A DNA stretch of 64,000 nucleotides, taken from Pyropia yezoensis (Eukaryota; Rhodophyta; Bangiophyceae; Bangiales; Bangiaceae). Below are positions 1 through 12,179 of this stretch, one piece after another (position 1 is the first letter of the stretch; every line of letters starts with the position of its first letter). A program made the translations under genes and the position numbers. The stretch lies in the NCBI GenBank assembly GCA_009829735.1, contig CM020620.1:11839420-11903419 (forward strand), given 5' to 3'. Below the pieces are notes generated by a model. That model was not told the origin of the DNA. It worked only from the letters and a program-made list of their open reading frames with translations, and made no database searches.

Positions 1-275
1 AACCAGAGGCACCGCAGTGACTGGCTCTACGGGTCCCGCTGGGGCCTCTCGACTCCTGGGACCGGTCAAGCTTTTCCTCCCCTGGCGTCCTATGGGGCGG
101 AGAGTTCCAAGACCCGTAACCGGAGCAGCCGGCGGCGGCGGCGTCGTCGTCGTAACTCGAGCACCAGCCAGACCAGTTCCTACAGCTCCGAGGAGGGATC
201 CGACTGGGACGCGACCCCGGCTCCCACTCGGCGCAGGCTGGTCAAGTTTATCTTTCCTTCTCACCAAGTGGCAGC

Positions 276-847
276 TGTAGCATCCCTGGCCCTGACGTGG
301 CGTCGACCCGGGATGGCGACCAGGAGGCACCAGGTGCCAGGAACCGCCCGCCGTGTGGGATGGTTGGCGGCCGTGGCCCGTGCCCGGCACTGGGATGCGG
401 TGGACTACGCTATCCACACATGAGAGAGGGACTTCTGATGGGTTTTTGCATATTTGTGTGGGACTTGATTTTGAGAGAATTTGAGTGTGAGATTCGTGAG
501 TGGGAATAGAATTAGTAGTGATAGTGGCCCCCGATCTGACGAGGTTAGACTCGGGTCGGGGCCACTCGGGGTTGGGGGGGGGCTACCTGGCCAACGTGCC
601 GAGGCTCCCCCAGATGCACGTTAAGAGGGACAGCGAGGCGCCCTTGGCCCGCGCCCTCAGGGAAAAAGACAACTGCGCGTTTGCTTTCCTCTTCCCCGTG
701 TGCACTACCGTGCGTATCTGTTGGCTCTGCCGACATGCACGTGAGGCAGCAGGCATACCACTCTCGTAGTTCCCCTCTCTGTGCTACCTGTCCCTTTCCC
801 CCGAGGGATACTGACACGTGTCTGAGAGGATCGAGGCTTATACCACA
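276..847 (+). repeat. LTR-like block, array copy 1 (reference description)
   Basis: 572 bp, TG...CA bounded. Both ends are set by comparison with the diverged inverted copy at 63083-63654: similarity starts at TGTAGCATCC and stops at about TTATACCACA. It contains a conserved hairpin (523-566), a G-run of 7-9 nt after it, and a TATA-like segment at the 3' end (cttataccacatatat). The gag-position ORF of the preceding unit ends inside it at a TGA. I could not identify a convincing primer-binding site after it. Confidence 0.75.
523..566 (+). other. Conserved GC hairpin inside the LTR
   Basis: The arms AGTGGCCCCCGA and TCGGGGCCACT pair almost perfectly around a loop of about 21 nt. The same structure is present in the LTR copies I inspected in the array and in the diverged inverted LTR near 63365-63408. 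A conserved stem-loop in an LTR could act in termination, polyadenylation or reverse transcription; that function is inference. Confidence 0.6.
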
Positions 848-1056
848 TATATGATGGAGCAGCAGGGGATTGGAGTGTTTGAGAAGAGACATTTGGGAGG
901 AGCGGTTGGGTTGCTCCTGTTCTGTCCTCTTCTGTGCTTTGGGAATTACTTGCACCCGTTCACGGGAATCCCATTCCTGGCTCCCCAACCCCTCTCTTGT
1001 GGTCTGGCGATCTTTGGACACGCAGGCGACTGCACTGTGGCTGTCAAGAGACCAAC

Positions 1057-1842
1057 ATGGCTACCCTCCCTGGCACGACGGTGCCCGAAGTGGTAGACCC
1101 TGCGTCCCTTGACGCATCCCTGATCACCGTGCGGGACGGTGTCCAACCCGGCGTTGTCCTCACGGGCGAAGGAGACCAGGGCGTGACACCCGGTAGCGGA
1201 CTGGAGTCTACAGGCGACCAAGTACCGTCTGCTTCGGTTCCTCCGGCTGTCCCTCCTGTGGGAGCCACCCCGGGGTCAACGGCGTTCGAGTCCGCTCGAA
1301 GCAGGCGACTCCCTACTGTCGGTGCTACTCCTAAACTTCCAGGGATACCCCCTGGTGTGTTTACTCCTGGACCTACACATGGCAGCTGGGTGTATACTCT
1401 TCTTCCTGTGGGCGCTACCAAAACCAGAGGCACCGCAGTGACTGGCTCTACGGGTCCCGCTGGGGCCTCGACTCCTGGGACCGGTCAAGCTTTTCCTCCC
1501 CTGGCGTCCTATGGGGCGGAGAGTTCCAAGACCCGTAACCGGAGCAGCCGGCGGCGGCGGCGTCGTCGTCGTAACTCGAGCACCAGCCAGACCAGTTCCT
1601 ACAGCTCCGAGGAGGGATCCGACTGGGACGCGACCCCGGCTCCCACTCGGCGCAGGCTGGTCAAGTTTATCTTTCCTTCTCACCAAGTGGCAGCTGTAGC
1701 ATCCCTGGCCCTGACGTGGCGTCGACCCGGGATGGCGACCAGGAGGCACCAGGTGCCAGGAACCGCCCGCCGTGTGGGATGGTTGGCGGCCGTGGCCCGT
1801 GCCCGGCACTGGGATGCGGTGGACTACGCTATCCACACATGA
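1057..1842 (+). CDS. Gag-position ORF, array unit 1 (intact, 261 aa)
   Basis: Unrecognised protein in the place where gag would sit, about 210 bp after an LTR. ATG chosen for its Kozak context (accaacATGG) and because every unit keeps it; the frame is open further upstream. It is Pro/Gly/Thr/Val-rich for about 150 residues with a recurring VGAT motif (residues ~69, 87 and 115), then has a block of eight arginines with flanking Ser (RSSRR...RRNSST), a short acidic SSEEGSDWD stretch and a basic tail. The last 49 codons lie inside the next LTR, so the C-terminus was created by the deletion that joined gag to the LTR. No CCHC knuckle, protease or reverse transcriptase is present. Five units keep the frame intact. 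Confidence 0.45.
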   Translation: MATLPGTTVPEVVDPASLDASLITVRDGVQPGVVLTGEGDQGVTPGSGLESTGDQVPSASVPPAVPPVGATPGSTAFESARSRRLPTVGATPKLPGIPPGVFTPGPTHGSWVYTLLPVGATKTRGTAVTGSTGPAGASTPGTGQAFPPLASYGAESSKTRNRSSRRRRRRRRNSSTSQTSSYSSEEGSDWDATPAPTRRRLVKFIFPSHQVAAVASLALTWRRPGMATRRHQVPGTARRVGWLAAVARARHWDAVDYAIHT

Positions 1843-2264
1843 GAGAGGGACTTCTGATGGGTTTTTGCATATTTGTGTGGGACTTGATTTTGAGAGAATT
1901 TGAGTGTGAGATTCGTGAGTGGGAATAGAATTAGTAGTGATAGTGGCCCCCGATCTGACGAGGTTAGACTCGGGTCGGGGCCACTCGGGGTTGGGGGGGG
2001 CTACCTGGCCAACGTGCCGAGGCTCCCCCAGATGCACGTTAAGAGGGACAGCGAGGCGCCCTTGGCCCGCGCCCTCAGGGAAAAAGACAACTGCGCGTTT
2101 GCTTTCCTCTTCCCCGTGTGCACTACCGTGCGTATCTGTTGGCTCTGCCGACATGCACGTGAGGCAGCAGGCATACCACTCTCGTAGTTCCCCTCTCTGT
2201 GCTACCTGTCCCTTTCCCCGAGGGATACTGACACGTGTCTGAGAGGATCGAGGCTTATACCACA
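1695..2264 (+). repeat. LTR-like block, array copy 2
   Basis: Same block as 276-847, about 2 nt shorter through homopolymer differences (shorter G-run, one C fewer before gaggga). Confidence 0.75.
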
Positions 2265-2473
2265 TATATGATGGAGCAGCAGGGGATTGGAGTGTTTGAG
2301 AAGAGACATTTGGGAGGAGCGGTTGGGTTGCTCCTGTTCTGTCCTCTTCTGTGCTTTGGGAATTACTTGCACCCGTTCACGGGAATCCCATTCCTGGCTC
2401 CCCAACCCCTCTCTTGTGGTCTGGCGATCTTTGGACACGCAGGCGACTGCACTGTGGCTGTCAAGAGACCAAC

Positions 2474-3252
2474 ATGGCTACCCTCCCTGGCACGACGGTG
2501 CCCGAAGTGGTAGACCCTGCGTCCCTTGACGCATCCCTGATCACCGTGCGGGACGGTGTCCAACCCGGCGTTGTCCTCACGGGCGAAGGAGACCAGGGCG
2601 TGACACCCGGTAGCGGACTGGAGTCTACAGGCGACCAAGTACCGTCTGCTTCGGTTCCTCCGGCTGTCCCTCCTGTGGGAGCCACCCGGGGTCAACGGCG
2701 TTCGAGTCCGCTCGAAGCAGGCGACTCCCTACTGTCGGTGCTACTCCTAAACTTCCAGGGATACCCCTGGTGTGTTTACTCCTGGACCTACACATGGCAG
2801 CTGGGTGTATACTCTTCTTCCTGTGGCGCTACCAAAACCAGAGGCACCGCAGTGACTGGCTCTACGGGTCCCGCTGGGGCCTCGACTCCTGGGACCGGTC
2901 AAGCTTTTCCTCCCCTGGCGTCCTATGGGGCGGAGAGTTCCAAGACCCGTAACCGGAGCAGCCGGGCGGCGGCGTCGTCGTCGTAACTCGAGCACCAGCC
3001 AGACCAGTTCCTACAGCTCCGAGGAGGGATCCGACTGGGACGCGACCCGGCTCCCACTCGGCGCAGGCTGGTCAAGTTTATCTTTCCTTCTCACCAAGTG
3101 GCAGCTGTAGCATCCCTGGCCCTGACGTGGCGTCGACCCGGGATGGCGACCAGGAGGCACCAGGTGCCAGGAACCGCCCGCCGTGTGGGATGGTTGGCGG
3201 CCGTGGCCCGTGCCCGGCACTGGATGCGGTGGACTACGCTATCCACACATGA
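2474..3252 (+). pseudogene. Gag-position ORF, unit 2 (frameshifted)
   Basis: Same coding segment as unit 1, broken by several 1-nt losses in homopolymers (near 2690, 2766, 2826, 2965 and 3048). This is the most indel-rich unit. All indels are in short C or G runs, so sequencing error is as likely as real decay. Confidence 0.6.
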
Positions 3253-3672
3253 GAGAGGGACTTCTGATGGGTTTTTGCATATTGTGTGGGACTTGATTTT
3301 GAGAGAATTTGAGTGTGAGATTCGTGAGTGGGAATAGAATTAGTAGTGATAGTGGCCCCCGATCTGACGAGGTTAGACTCGGGTCGGGGCCACTCGGGGT
3401 TGGGGGGGCTACCTGGCCAACGTGCCGAGGCTCCCCCAGATGCACGTTAAGAGGGACAGCGAGGCGCCCTTGGCCCGCGCCCTCAGGGAAAAAGACAACT
3501 GCGCGTTTGCTTTCCTCTTCCCCGTGTGCACTACCGTGCGTATCTGTTGGCTCTGCCGACATGCACGTGAGGCAGCAGGCATACCACTCTCGTAGTTCCC
3601 CTCTCTGTGCTACCTGTCCCTTTCCCCGAGGGATACTGACACGTGTCTGAGAGGATCGAGGCTTATACCACA
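3106..3672 (+). repeat. LTR-like block, array copy 3
   Basis: Same block, a few nt shorter (for example ggcactgga at 3217 and catattgtg at 3280 each lack a base). Boundaries TGTAGC...ACCACA. Confidence 0.75.
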
Positions 3673-3881
3673 TATATGATGGAGCAGCAGGGGATTGGAG
3701 TGTTTGAGAAGAGACATTTGGGAGGAGCGGTTGGGTTGCTCCTGTTCTGTCCTCTTCTGTGCTTTGGGAATTACTTGCACCCGTTCACGGGAATCCCATT
3801 CCTGGCTCCCCAACCCCTCTCTTGTGGTCTGGCGATCTTTGGACACGCAGGCGACTGCACTGTGGCTGTCAAGAGACCAAC

Positions 3882-4667
3882 ATGGCTACCCTCCCTGGCA
3901 CGACGGTGCCCGAAGTGGTAGACCCTGCGTCCCTTGACGCATCCCTGATCACCGTGCGGGACGGTGTCCAACCGGCGTTGTCCTCACGGGCGAAGGAGAC
4001 CAGGGCGTGACACCCGGTAGCGGACTGGAGTCTACAGGCGACCAAGTACCGTCTGCTTCGGTTCCTCCGGCTGTCCCTCCTGTGGGAGCCACCCCGGGGT
4101 CAACGGCGTTCGAGTCCGCTCGAAGCAGGCGACTCCCTACTGTCGGTGCTACTCCTAAACTTCCAGGGATACCCCCTGGTGTGTTTACTCCTGGACCTAC
4201 ACATGGCAGCTGGGTGTATACTCTTCTTCCTGTGGGCGCTACCAAAACCAGAGGCACCGCAGTGACTGGCTCTACGGGTCCCGCTGGGGCCTCGACTCCT
4301 GGGACCGGTCAAGCTTTTCCTCCCCTGGCGTCCTATGGGGCGGAGAGTTCCAAGACCCGTAACCGGAGCAGCCGGCGGCGGCGGCGTCGTCGTCGTAACT
4401 CGAGCACCAGCCAGACCAGTTCCTACAGCTTCCGAGGAGGGATCCGACTGGGACGCGACCCCGGCTCCCACTCGGCGCAGGCTGGTCAAGTTTATCTTTC
4501 CTTCTCACCAAGTGGCAGCTGTAGCATCCCTGGCCCTGACGTGGCGTCGACCCGGGATGGCGACCAGGAGGCACCAGGTGCCAGGAACCGCCCGCCGTGT
4601 GGGATGGTTGGCGGCCGTGGCCCGTGCCCGGCACTGGGATGCGGTGGACTACGCTATCCACACATGA
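3882..4667 (+). pseudogene. Gag-position ORF, unit 3 (frameshifted)
   Basis: Lost one C near 3972 (caaccggcg instead of caacccggcg) and gained a base near 4431 (agcttccgag). Otherwise as unit 1. Confidence 0.6.
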
Positions 4668-5089
4668 GAGAGGGACTTCTGATGGGTTTTTGCATATTTG
4701 TGTGGGACTTGATTTTGAGAGAATTTGAGTGTGAGATTCGTGAGTGGGAATAGAATTAGTAGTGATAGTGGCCCCCGATCTGACGAGGTTAGACTCGGGT
4801 CGGGGCCACTCGGGGTTGGGGGGGGCTACCTGGCCAACGTGCCGAGGCTCCCCCAGATGCACGTTAAGAGGGACAGCGAGGCGCCCTTGGCCCGCGCCCT
4901 CAGGGAAAAGACAACTGCGCGTTTGCTTTCCTCTTCCCCGTGTGCACTACCGTGCGTATCTGTTGGCTCTGCCGACATGCACGTGAGGCAGCAGGCATAC
5001 CACTCTCGTAGTTCCCCTCTCTGTGCTACCTGTCCCTTTCCCCCGAGGGATACTGACACGTGTCTGAGAGGATCGAGGCTTATACCACA
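4520..5089 (+). repeat. LTR-like block, array copy 4
   Basis: Same block, one A fewer in the gggaaaaag run near 4908. Confidence 0.75.
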
Positions 5090-5298
5090 TATATGATGGA
5101 GCAGCAGGGGATTGGGAGTGTTTGAGAAGAGACATTTGGGAGGAGCGGTTGGTTGCTCCTGTTCTGTCCTCTTCTGTGCTTTGGGAATTACTTGCACCCG
5201 TTCACGGGAATCCCATTCCTGGCTCCCCAACCCCTCTCTTGTGGTCTGGCGATCTTTGGACACGCAGGCGACTGCACTGTGGCTGTCAAGAGACCAAC

Positions 5299-6081
5299 AT
5301 GGCTACCCTCCCTGGCACGACGGTGCCCGAAGTGGTAGACCCTGCGTCCCTTGACGCATCCCTGATCACCGTGCGGGACGGTGTCCAACCCGGCGTTGTC
5401 CTCACGGGCGAAGGAGACCAGGGCGTGACACCCGGTAGCGGACTGGAGTCTACAGGCGACCAAGTACCGTCTGCTTCGGTTCCTCCGGCTGTCCCTCCTG
5501 TGGGAGCCACCCCGGGGTCAACGGCGTTCGAGTCCGCTCGAAGCAGGCGACTCCCTACTGTCGGTGCTACTCCTAAACTTCCAGGGATACCCCTGGTGTG
5601 TTACTCCTGGACCTACACATGGCAGCTGGGTGTATACTCTTCTTCCTGTGGGCGCTACCAAAACCAGAGGCACCGCAGTGACTGGCTCTACGGGTCCCGC
5701 TGGGGCCTCGACTCCTGGGACCGGTCAAGCTTTTCCTCCCCTGGCGTCCTATGGGGCGGAGAGTTCCAAGACCCGTAACCGGAGCAGCCGGCGGCGGCGG
5801 CGTCGTCGTCGTAACTCGAGCACCAGCCAGACCAGTTCCTACAGCTCCGAGGAGGGATCCGACTGGGACGCGACCCCGGCTCCCACTCGGCGCAGGCTGG
5901 TCAAGTTTATCTTTCCTTCTCACCAAGTGGCAGCTGTAGCATCCCTGGCCCTGACGTGGCGTCGACCCGGGATGGCGACCAGGAGGCACCAGGTGCCAGG
6001 AACCGCCCGCCGTGTGGGATGGTTGGCGGCCGTGGCCCGTGCCCGCACTGGGATGCGGTGGACTACGCTATCCACACATGA
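5299..6081 (+). pseudogene. Gag-position ORF, unit 4 (frameshifted)
   Basis: Base losses near 5590-5601 (ccctggtgtgttactcc) and near 6045 (gcccgcactg). Otherwise as unit 1. Confidence 0.6.
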
Positions 6082-6504
6082 GAGAGGGACTTCTGATGGG
6101 TTTTTGCATATTTGTGTGGGACTTGATTTTGAGAGAATTTGAGTGTGAGATTCGTGAGTGGGAATAGAATTAGTAGTGATAGTGGCCCCCGATCTGACGA
6201 GGTTAGACTCGGGTCGGGGCCACTCGGGGTTGGGGGGGGGCTACCTGGCCAACGTGCCGAGGCTCCCCCAGATGCACGTTAAGAGGACAGCGAGGCGCCC
6301 TTGGCCCGCGCCCTCAGGGAAAAAGACAACTGCGCGTTTGCTTTCCTCTTCCCCGTGTGCACTACCGTGCGTATCTGTTGGCTCTGCCGACATGCACGTG
6401 AGGCAGCAGGCATACCACTCTCGTAGTTCCCCTCTCTGTGCTACCTGTCCCTTTCCCCCGAGGGATACTGACACGTGTCTGAGAGGATCGAGGCTTATAC
6501 CACA
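5935..6504 (+). repeat. LTR-like block, array copy 5
   Basis: Same block, with 1-nt losses near 6045 and 6283. Confidence 0.75.
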
Positions 6505-6713
6505 TATATGATGGAGCAGCAGGGGATTGGAGTGTTTGAGAAGAGACATTTGGGAGGAGCGGTTGGGTTGCTCCTGTTCTGTCCTCTTCTGTGCTTTGGG
6601 AATTACTTGCACCCGTTCACGGGAATCCCATTCCTGGCTCCCCAACCCCTCTCTTGTGGTCTGGCGATCTTTGGACACGCAGGCGACTGCACTGTGGCTG
6701 TCAAGAGACCAAC

Positions 6714-7499
6714 ATGGCTACCCTCCCTGGCACGACGGTGCCCGAAGTGGTAGACCCTGCGTCCCTTGACGCATCCCTGATCACCGTGCGGGACGGTGTC
6801 CAACCCGGCGTTGTCCTCACGGGCGAAGGAGACCAGGGCGTGACACCCGGTAGCGGACTGGAGTCTACAGGCGACCAAGTACCGTCTGCTTCGGTTCCTC
6901 CGGCTGTCCCTCCTGTGGGAGCCACCCCGGGGTCAACGGCGTTCGAGTCCGCTCGAAGCAGGCGACTCCCTACTGTCGGTGCTACTCCTAAACTTCCAGG
7001 GATACCCCCTGGTGTGTTTACTCCTGGACCTACACATGGCAGCTGGGTGTATACTCTTCTTCCTGTGGGCGCTACCAAAACCAGAGGCACCGCAGTGACT
7101 GGCTCTACGGGTCCCGCTGGGGCCTCGACTCCTGGGACCGGTCAAGCTTTTCCTCCCCTGGCGTCCTATGGGGCGGAGAGTTCCAAGACCCGTAACCGGA
7201 GCAGCCGGCGGCGGCGGCGTCGTCGTCGTAACTCGAGCACCAGCCAGACCAGTTCCTACAGCTCCGAGGAGGGATCCGACTGGGACGCGACCCCGGCTCC
7301 CACTCGGCGCAGGCTGGTCAAGTTTATCTTTCCTTCTCACCAAGTGGCAGCTGTAGCATCCCTGGCCCTGACGTGGCGTCGACCCGGGATGGCGACCAGG
7401 AGGCACCAGGTGCCAGGAACCGCCCGCCGTGTGGGATGGTTGGCGGCCGTGGCCCGTGCCCGGCACTGGGATGCGGTGGACTACGCTATCCACACATGA
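6714..7499 (+). CDS. Gag-position ORF, unit 5 (intact, 261 aa)
   Basis: Same protein as the reference copy at 1057-1842, frame unbroken, ending in the following LTR. Confidence 0.45.
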   Translation: MATLPGTTVPEVVDPASLDASLITVRDGVQPGVVLTGEGDQGVTPGSGLESTGDQVPSASVPPAVPPVGATPGSTAFESARSRRLPTVGATPKLPGIPPGVFTPGPTHGSWVYTLLPVGATKTRGTAVTGSTGPAGASTPGTGQAFPPLASYGAESSKTRNRSSRRRRRRRRNSSTSQTSSYSSEEGSDWDATPAPTRRRLVKFIFPSHQVAAVASLALTWRRPGMATRRHQVPGTARRVGWLAAVARARHWDAVDYAIHT

Positions 7500-7924
7500 G
7501 AGAGGGACTTCTGATGGGTTTTTGCATATTTGTGTGGGACTTGATTTTGAGAGAATTTGAGTGTGAGATTCGTGAGTGGGAATAGAATTAGTAGTGATAG
7601 TGGCCCCCCGATCTGACGAGGTTAGACTCGGGTCGGGGCCACTCGGGGTTGGGGGGGGGCTACCTGGCCAACGTGCCGAGGCTCCCCCAGATGCACGTTA
7701 AGAGGGACAGCGAGGCGCCCTTGGCCCGCGCCCTCAGGGAAAAAGACAACTGCGCGTTTGCTTTCCTCTTCCCCGTGTGCACTACCGTGCGTATCTGTTG
7801 GCTCTGCCGACATGCACGTGAGGCAGCAGGCATACCACTCTCGTAGTTCCCCTCTCTGTGCTACCTGTCCCTTTCCCCCGAGGGATACTGACACGTGTCT
7901 GAGAGGATCGAGGCTTATACCACA
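7352..7924 (+). repeat. LTR-like block, array copy 6
   Basis: Same block, one extra C in the hairpin arm at about 7605. Confidence 0.75.
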
Positions 7925-8133
7925 TATATGATGGAGCAGCAGGGGATTGGAGTGTTTGAGAAGAGACATTTGGGAGGAGCGGTTGGGTTGCTCCTGTTCT
8001 GTCCTCTTCTGTGCTTTGGGAATTACTTGCACCCGTTCACGGGAATCCCATTCCTGGCTCCCCAACCCCTCTCTTGTGGTCTGGCGATCTTTGGACACGC
8101 AGGCGACTGCACTGTGGCTGTCAAGAGACCAAC

Positions 8134-8919
8134 ATGGCTACCCTCCCTGGCACGACGGTGCCCGAAGTGGTAGACCCTGCGTCCCTTGACGCATCCCTGA
8201 TCACCGTGCGGGACGGTGTCCAACCCGGCGTTGTCCTCACGGGCGAAGGAGACCAGGGCGTGACACCCGGTAGCGGACTGGAGTCTACAGGCGACCAAGT
8301 ACCGTCTGCTTCGGTTCCTCCGGCTGTCCCTCCTGTGGGAGCCACCCCGGGGTCAACGGCGTTCGAGTCCGCTCGAAGCAGGCGACTCCCTACTGTCGGT
8401 GCTACTCCTAAACTTCCAGGGATACCCCCTGGTGTGTTTACTCCTGGACCTACACATGGCAGCTGGGTGTATACTCTTCTTCCTGTGGGCGCTACCAAAA
8501 CCAGAGGCACCGCAGTGACTGGCTCTACGGGTCCCGCTGGGGCCTCGACTCCTGGGACCGGTCAAGCTTTTCCTCCCCTGGCGTCCTATGGGGCGGAGAG
8601 TTCCAAGACCCGTAACCGGAGCAGCCGGCGGCGGCGGCGTCGTCGTCGTAACTCGAGCACCAGCCAGACCAGTTCCTACAGCTCCGAGGAGGGATCCGAC
8701 TGGGACGCGACCCCGGCTCCCACTCGGCGCAGGCTGGTCAAGTTTATCTTTCCTTCTCACCAAGTGGCAGCTGTAGCATCCCTGGCCCTGACGTGGCGTC
8801 GACCCGGGATGGCGACCAGGAGGCACCAGGTGCCAGGAACCGCCCGCCGTGTGGGATGGTTGGCGGCCGTGGCCCGTGCCCGGCACTGGGATGCGGTGGA
8901 CTACGCTATCCACACATGA
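8134..8919 (+). CDS. Gag-position ORF, unit 6 (intact, 261 aa)
   Basis: Same protein as 1057-1842, frame unbroken. Confidence 0.45.
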   Translation: MATLPGTTVPEVVDPASLDASLITVRDGVQPGVVLTGEGDQGVTPGSGLESTGDQVPSASVPPAVPPVGATPGSTAFESARSRRLPTVGATPKLPGIPPGVFTPGPTHGSWVYTLLPVGATKTRGTAVTGSTGPAGASTPGTGQAFPPLASYGAESSKTRNRSSRRRRRRRRNSSTSQTSSYSSEEGSDWDATPAPTRRRLVKFIFPSHQVAAVASLALTWRRPGMATRRHQVPGTARRVGWLAAVARARHWDAVDYAIHT

Positions 8920-9341
8920 GAGAGGGACTTCTGATGGGTTTTTGCATATTTGTGTGGGACTTGATTTTGAGAGAATTTGAGTGTGAGATTCGTGAGTGGG
9001 AATAGAATTAGTAGTGATAGTGGCCCCGATCTGACGAGGTTAGACTCGGGTCGGGGCCACTCGGGGTTGGGGGGGGGCTACCTGGCCAACGTGCCGAGGC
9101 TCCCCCAGATGCACGTTAAGAGGGACAGCGAGGCGCCCTTGGCCCGCGCCCTCAGGGAAAAAGACAACTGCGCGTTTGCTTTCCTCTTCCCCGTGTGCAC
9201 TACCGTGCGTATCTGTTGGCTCTGCCGACATGCACGTGAGGCAGCAGGCATACCACTCTCGTAGTTCCCCTCTCTGTGCTACCTGTCCCTTTCCCCGAGG
9301 GATACTGACACGTGTCTGAGAGGATCGAGGCTTATACCACA
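8772..9341 (+). repeat. LTR-like block, array copy 7
   Basis: Same block, one C fewer in the hairpin arm near 9027 and one C fewer before gaggga near 9296. Confidence 0.75.
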
Positions 9342-9550
9342 TATATGATGGAGCAGCAGGGGATTGGAGTGTTTGAGAAGAGACATTTGGGAGGAGCGGT
9401 TGGGTTGCTCCTGTTCTGTCCTCTTCTGTGCTTTGGGAATTACTTGCACCCGTTCACGGGAATCCCATTCCTGGCTCCCCAACCCCTCTCTTGTGGTCTG
9501 GCGATCTTTGGACACGCAGGCGACTGCACTGTGGCTGTCAAGAGACCAAC

Positions 9551-10337
9551 ATGGCTACCCTCCCTGGCACGACGGTGCCCGAAGTGGTAGACCCTGCGTC
9601 CCTTGACGCATCCCTGATCACCGTGCGGGACGGTGTCCAACCCGGCGTTGTCCTCACGGGCGAAGGAGACCAGGGCGTGACACCCGGTAGCGGACTGGAG
9701 TCTACAGGCGACCAAGTACCGTCTGCTTCGGTTCCTCCGGCTGTCCCTCCTGTGGGAGCCACCCCGGGGTCAACGGCGTTCGAGACCGCTCGAAGCAGGC
9801 GACTCCCTACTGTCGGTGCTACTCCTAAACTTCCAGGGATACCCCCTGGTGTGTTTACTCCTGGACCTACACATGGCAGCTGGGTGTATACTCTTCTTCC
9901 TGTGGGCGCTACCAAAACCAGAGGCACCGCAGTGACTGGCTCTACGGGTCCCGCTGGGGCCTCGACTCCTGGGACCGGTCAAGCTTTTCCTCCCCTGGCG
10001 TCCTATGGGGCGGAGAGTTCCAAGACCCGTAACCGGAGCAGCCGGCGGCGGCGGCGTCGTCGTCGTAACTCGAGCACCAGCCAGACCAGTTCCTACAGCT
10101 CCGAGGAGGGATCCGACTGGGACGCGACCCCGGCTCCCACTCGGCGCAGGCTGGTCAAGTTTATCTTTCCTTCTCACCAAGTGGCAGCTGTAGCATCCCT
10201 GGCCCTGACGTGGCGTCGACCCGGGATGGCGACCAGGAGGCACCAGGTGCCAGGAACCGCCCGCCGTGTGGGATGGTTGGCGGGCCGTGGCCCGTGCCCG
10301 GCACTGGGATGCGGTGGACTACGCTATCCACACATGA
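9551..10337 (+). pseudogene. Gag-position ORF, unit 7 (late frameshift)
   Basis: Extra G near 10283 shifts the last 17 or so codons. First unit with the Ser-to-Thr variant (gagaccgctcg instead of gagtccgctcg, 9784). Confidence 0.55.
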
Positions 10338-10760
10338 GAGAGGGACTTCTGATGGGTTTTTGCATATTTGTGTGGGACTTGATTTTGAGAGAATTTGAGT
10401 GTGAGATTCGTGAGTGGGAATAGAATTAGTAGTGATAGTGGCCCCCGATCTGACGAGGTTAGACTCGGGTCGGGGCCACTCGGGGTTGGGGGGGGCTACC
10501 TGGCCAACGTGCCGAGGCTCCCCAGATGCACGTTAAGAGGGACAGCGAGGCGCCCTTGGCCCGCGCCCTCAGGGAAAAAGACAACTGCGCGTTTGCTTTC
10601 CTCTTCCCCGTGTGCACTACCGTGCGTATCTGTTGGCTCTGCCGACATGCACGTGAGGCAGCAGGCATACCACTCTCGTAGTTCCCCTCTCTGTGCTACC
10701 TGTCCCTTTCCCCCGAGGGATACTGACACGTGTCTGAGAGGATCGAGGCTTATACCAACA
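10189..10760 (+). repeat. LTR-like block, array copy 8
   Basis: Same block, with an extra A in the 3' end (taccaaca). Confidence 0.75.
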
Positions 10761-10969
10761 TATATGATGGAGCAGCAGGGGATTGGAGTGTTTGAGAAGA
10801 GACATTTGGGAGGAGCGGTTGGGTTGCTCCTGTTCTGTCCTCTTCTGTGCTTTGGGAATTACTTGCACCCGTTCACGGGAATCCCATTCCTGGCTCCCCA
10901 ACCCCTCTCTTGTGGTCTGGCGATCTTTGGACACGCAGGCGACTGCACTGTGGCTGTCAAGAGACCAAC

Positions 10970-11755
10970 ATGGCTACCCTCCCTGGCACGACGGTGCCCG
11001 AAGTGGTAGACCCTGCGTCCCTTGACGCATCCCTGATCACCGTGCGGGACGGTGTCCAACCCGGCGTTGTCCTCACGGGCGAAGGAGACCAGGGCGTGAC
11101 ACCCGGTAGCGGACTGGAGTCTACAGGCGACCAAGTACCGTCTGCTTCGGTTCCTCCGGCTGTCCCTCCTGTGGGAGCCACCCCGGGGTCAACGGCGTTC
11201 GAGTCCGCTCGAAGCAGGCGACTCCCTACTGTCGGTGCTACTCCTAAAACTTCCAGGGATACCCCCTGGTGTGTTTACTCCTGGACCTACACATGGCAGC
11301 TGGGTGTATACTCTTCTTCCTGTGGGCGCTACCAAAACCAGAGGCACCGCAGTGACTGGCTCTACGGGTCCCGCTGGGGCCTCGACTCCTGGGACCGGTC
11401 AAGCTTTTCCTCCCTGGCGTCCTATGGGGCGGAGAGTTCCAAGACCCGTAACCGGAGCAGCCGGCGGCGGCGGCGTCGTCGTCGTAACTCGAGCACCAGC
11501 CAGACCAGTTCCTACAGCTCCGAGGAGGGATCCGACTGGGACGCGACCCCGGCTCCCACTCGGCGCAGGCTGGTCAAGTTTATCTTTCCTTCTCACCAAG
11601 TGGCAGCTGTAGCATCCCTGGCCCTGACGTGGCGTCGACCCGGGATGGCGACCAGGAGGCACCAGGTGCCAGGAACCGCCCGCCGTGTGGGATGGTTGGC
11701 GGCCGTGGCCCGTGCCCGGCACTGGGATGCGGTGGACTACGCTATCCACACATGA
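10970..11755 (+). pseudogene. Gag-position ORF, unit 8 (two compensating frameshifts)
   Basis: Gains an A near 11247 (cctaaaactt) and loses a C near 11411 (tcctccctgg), so about 54 codons between them are read in a wrong frame although the ORF stays open to the usual stop. Confidence 0.55.
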
Positions 11756-12179
11756 GAGAGGGACTTCTGATGGGTTTTTGCATATTTGTGTGGGACTTGA
11801 TTTTGAGAGAATTTGAGTGTGAGATTCGTGAGTGGGAATAGAATTAGTAGTGATAGTGGCCCCCGATCTGACGAGGTTAGACTCGGGTCGGGGCCACTCG
11901 GGGTTGGGGGGGGGCTACCTGGCCAACGTGCCGAGGCTCCCCCCAGATGCACGTTAAGAGGGACAGCGAGGCGCCCTTGGCCCGCGCCCTCAGGGAAAAA
12001 GACAACTGCGCGTTTGCTTTCCTCTTCCCCGTGTGCACTACCGTGCGTATCTGTTGGCTCTGCCGACATGCACGTGAGGCAGCAGGCATACCACTCTCGT
12101 AGTTCCCCTCTCTGTGCTACCTGTCCCTTTCCCCGAGGGATACTGACACGTGTCTGAGAGGATCGAGGCTTATACCACA
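11608..12179 (+). repeat. LTR-like block, array copy 9
   Basis: Same block, with one extra C near 11940. Confidence 0.75.

Noticed and set aside
848..900. tRNA primer-binding site after the first LTR
   Set aside because: TGGAGCAGCAGGGG at 854 begins like one, but its complement does not fit a tRNA T-arm layout.
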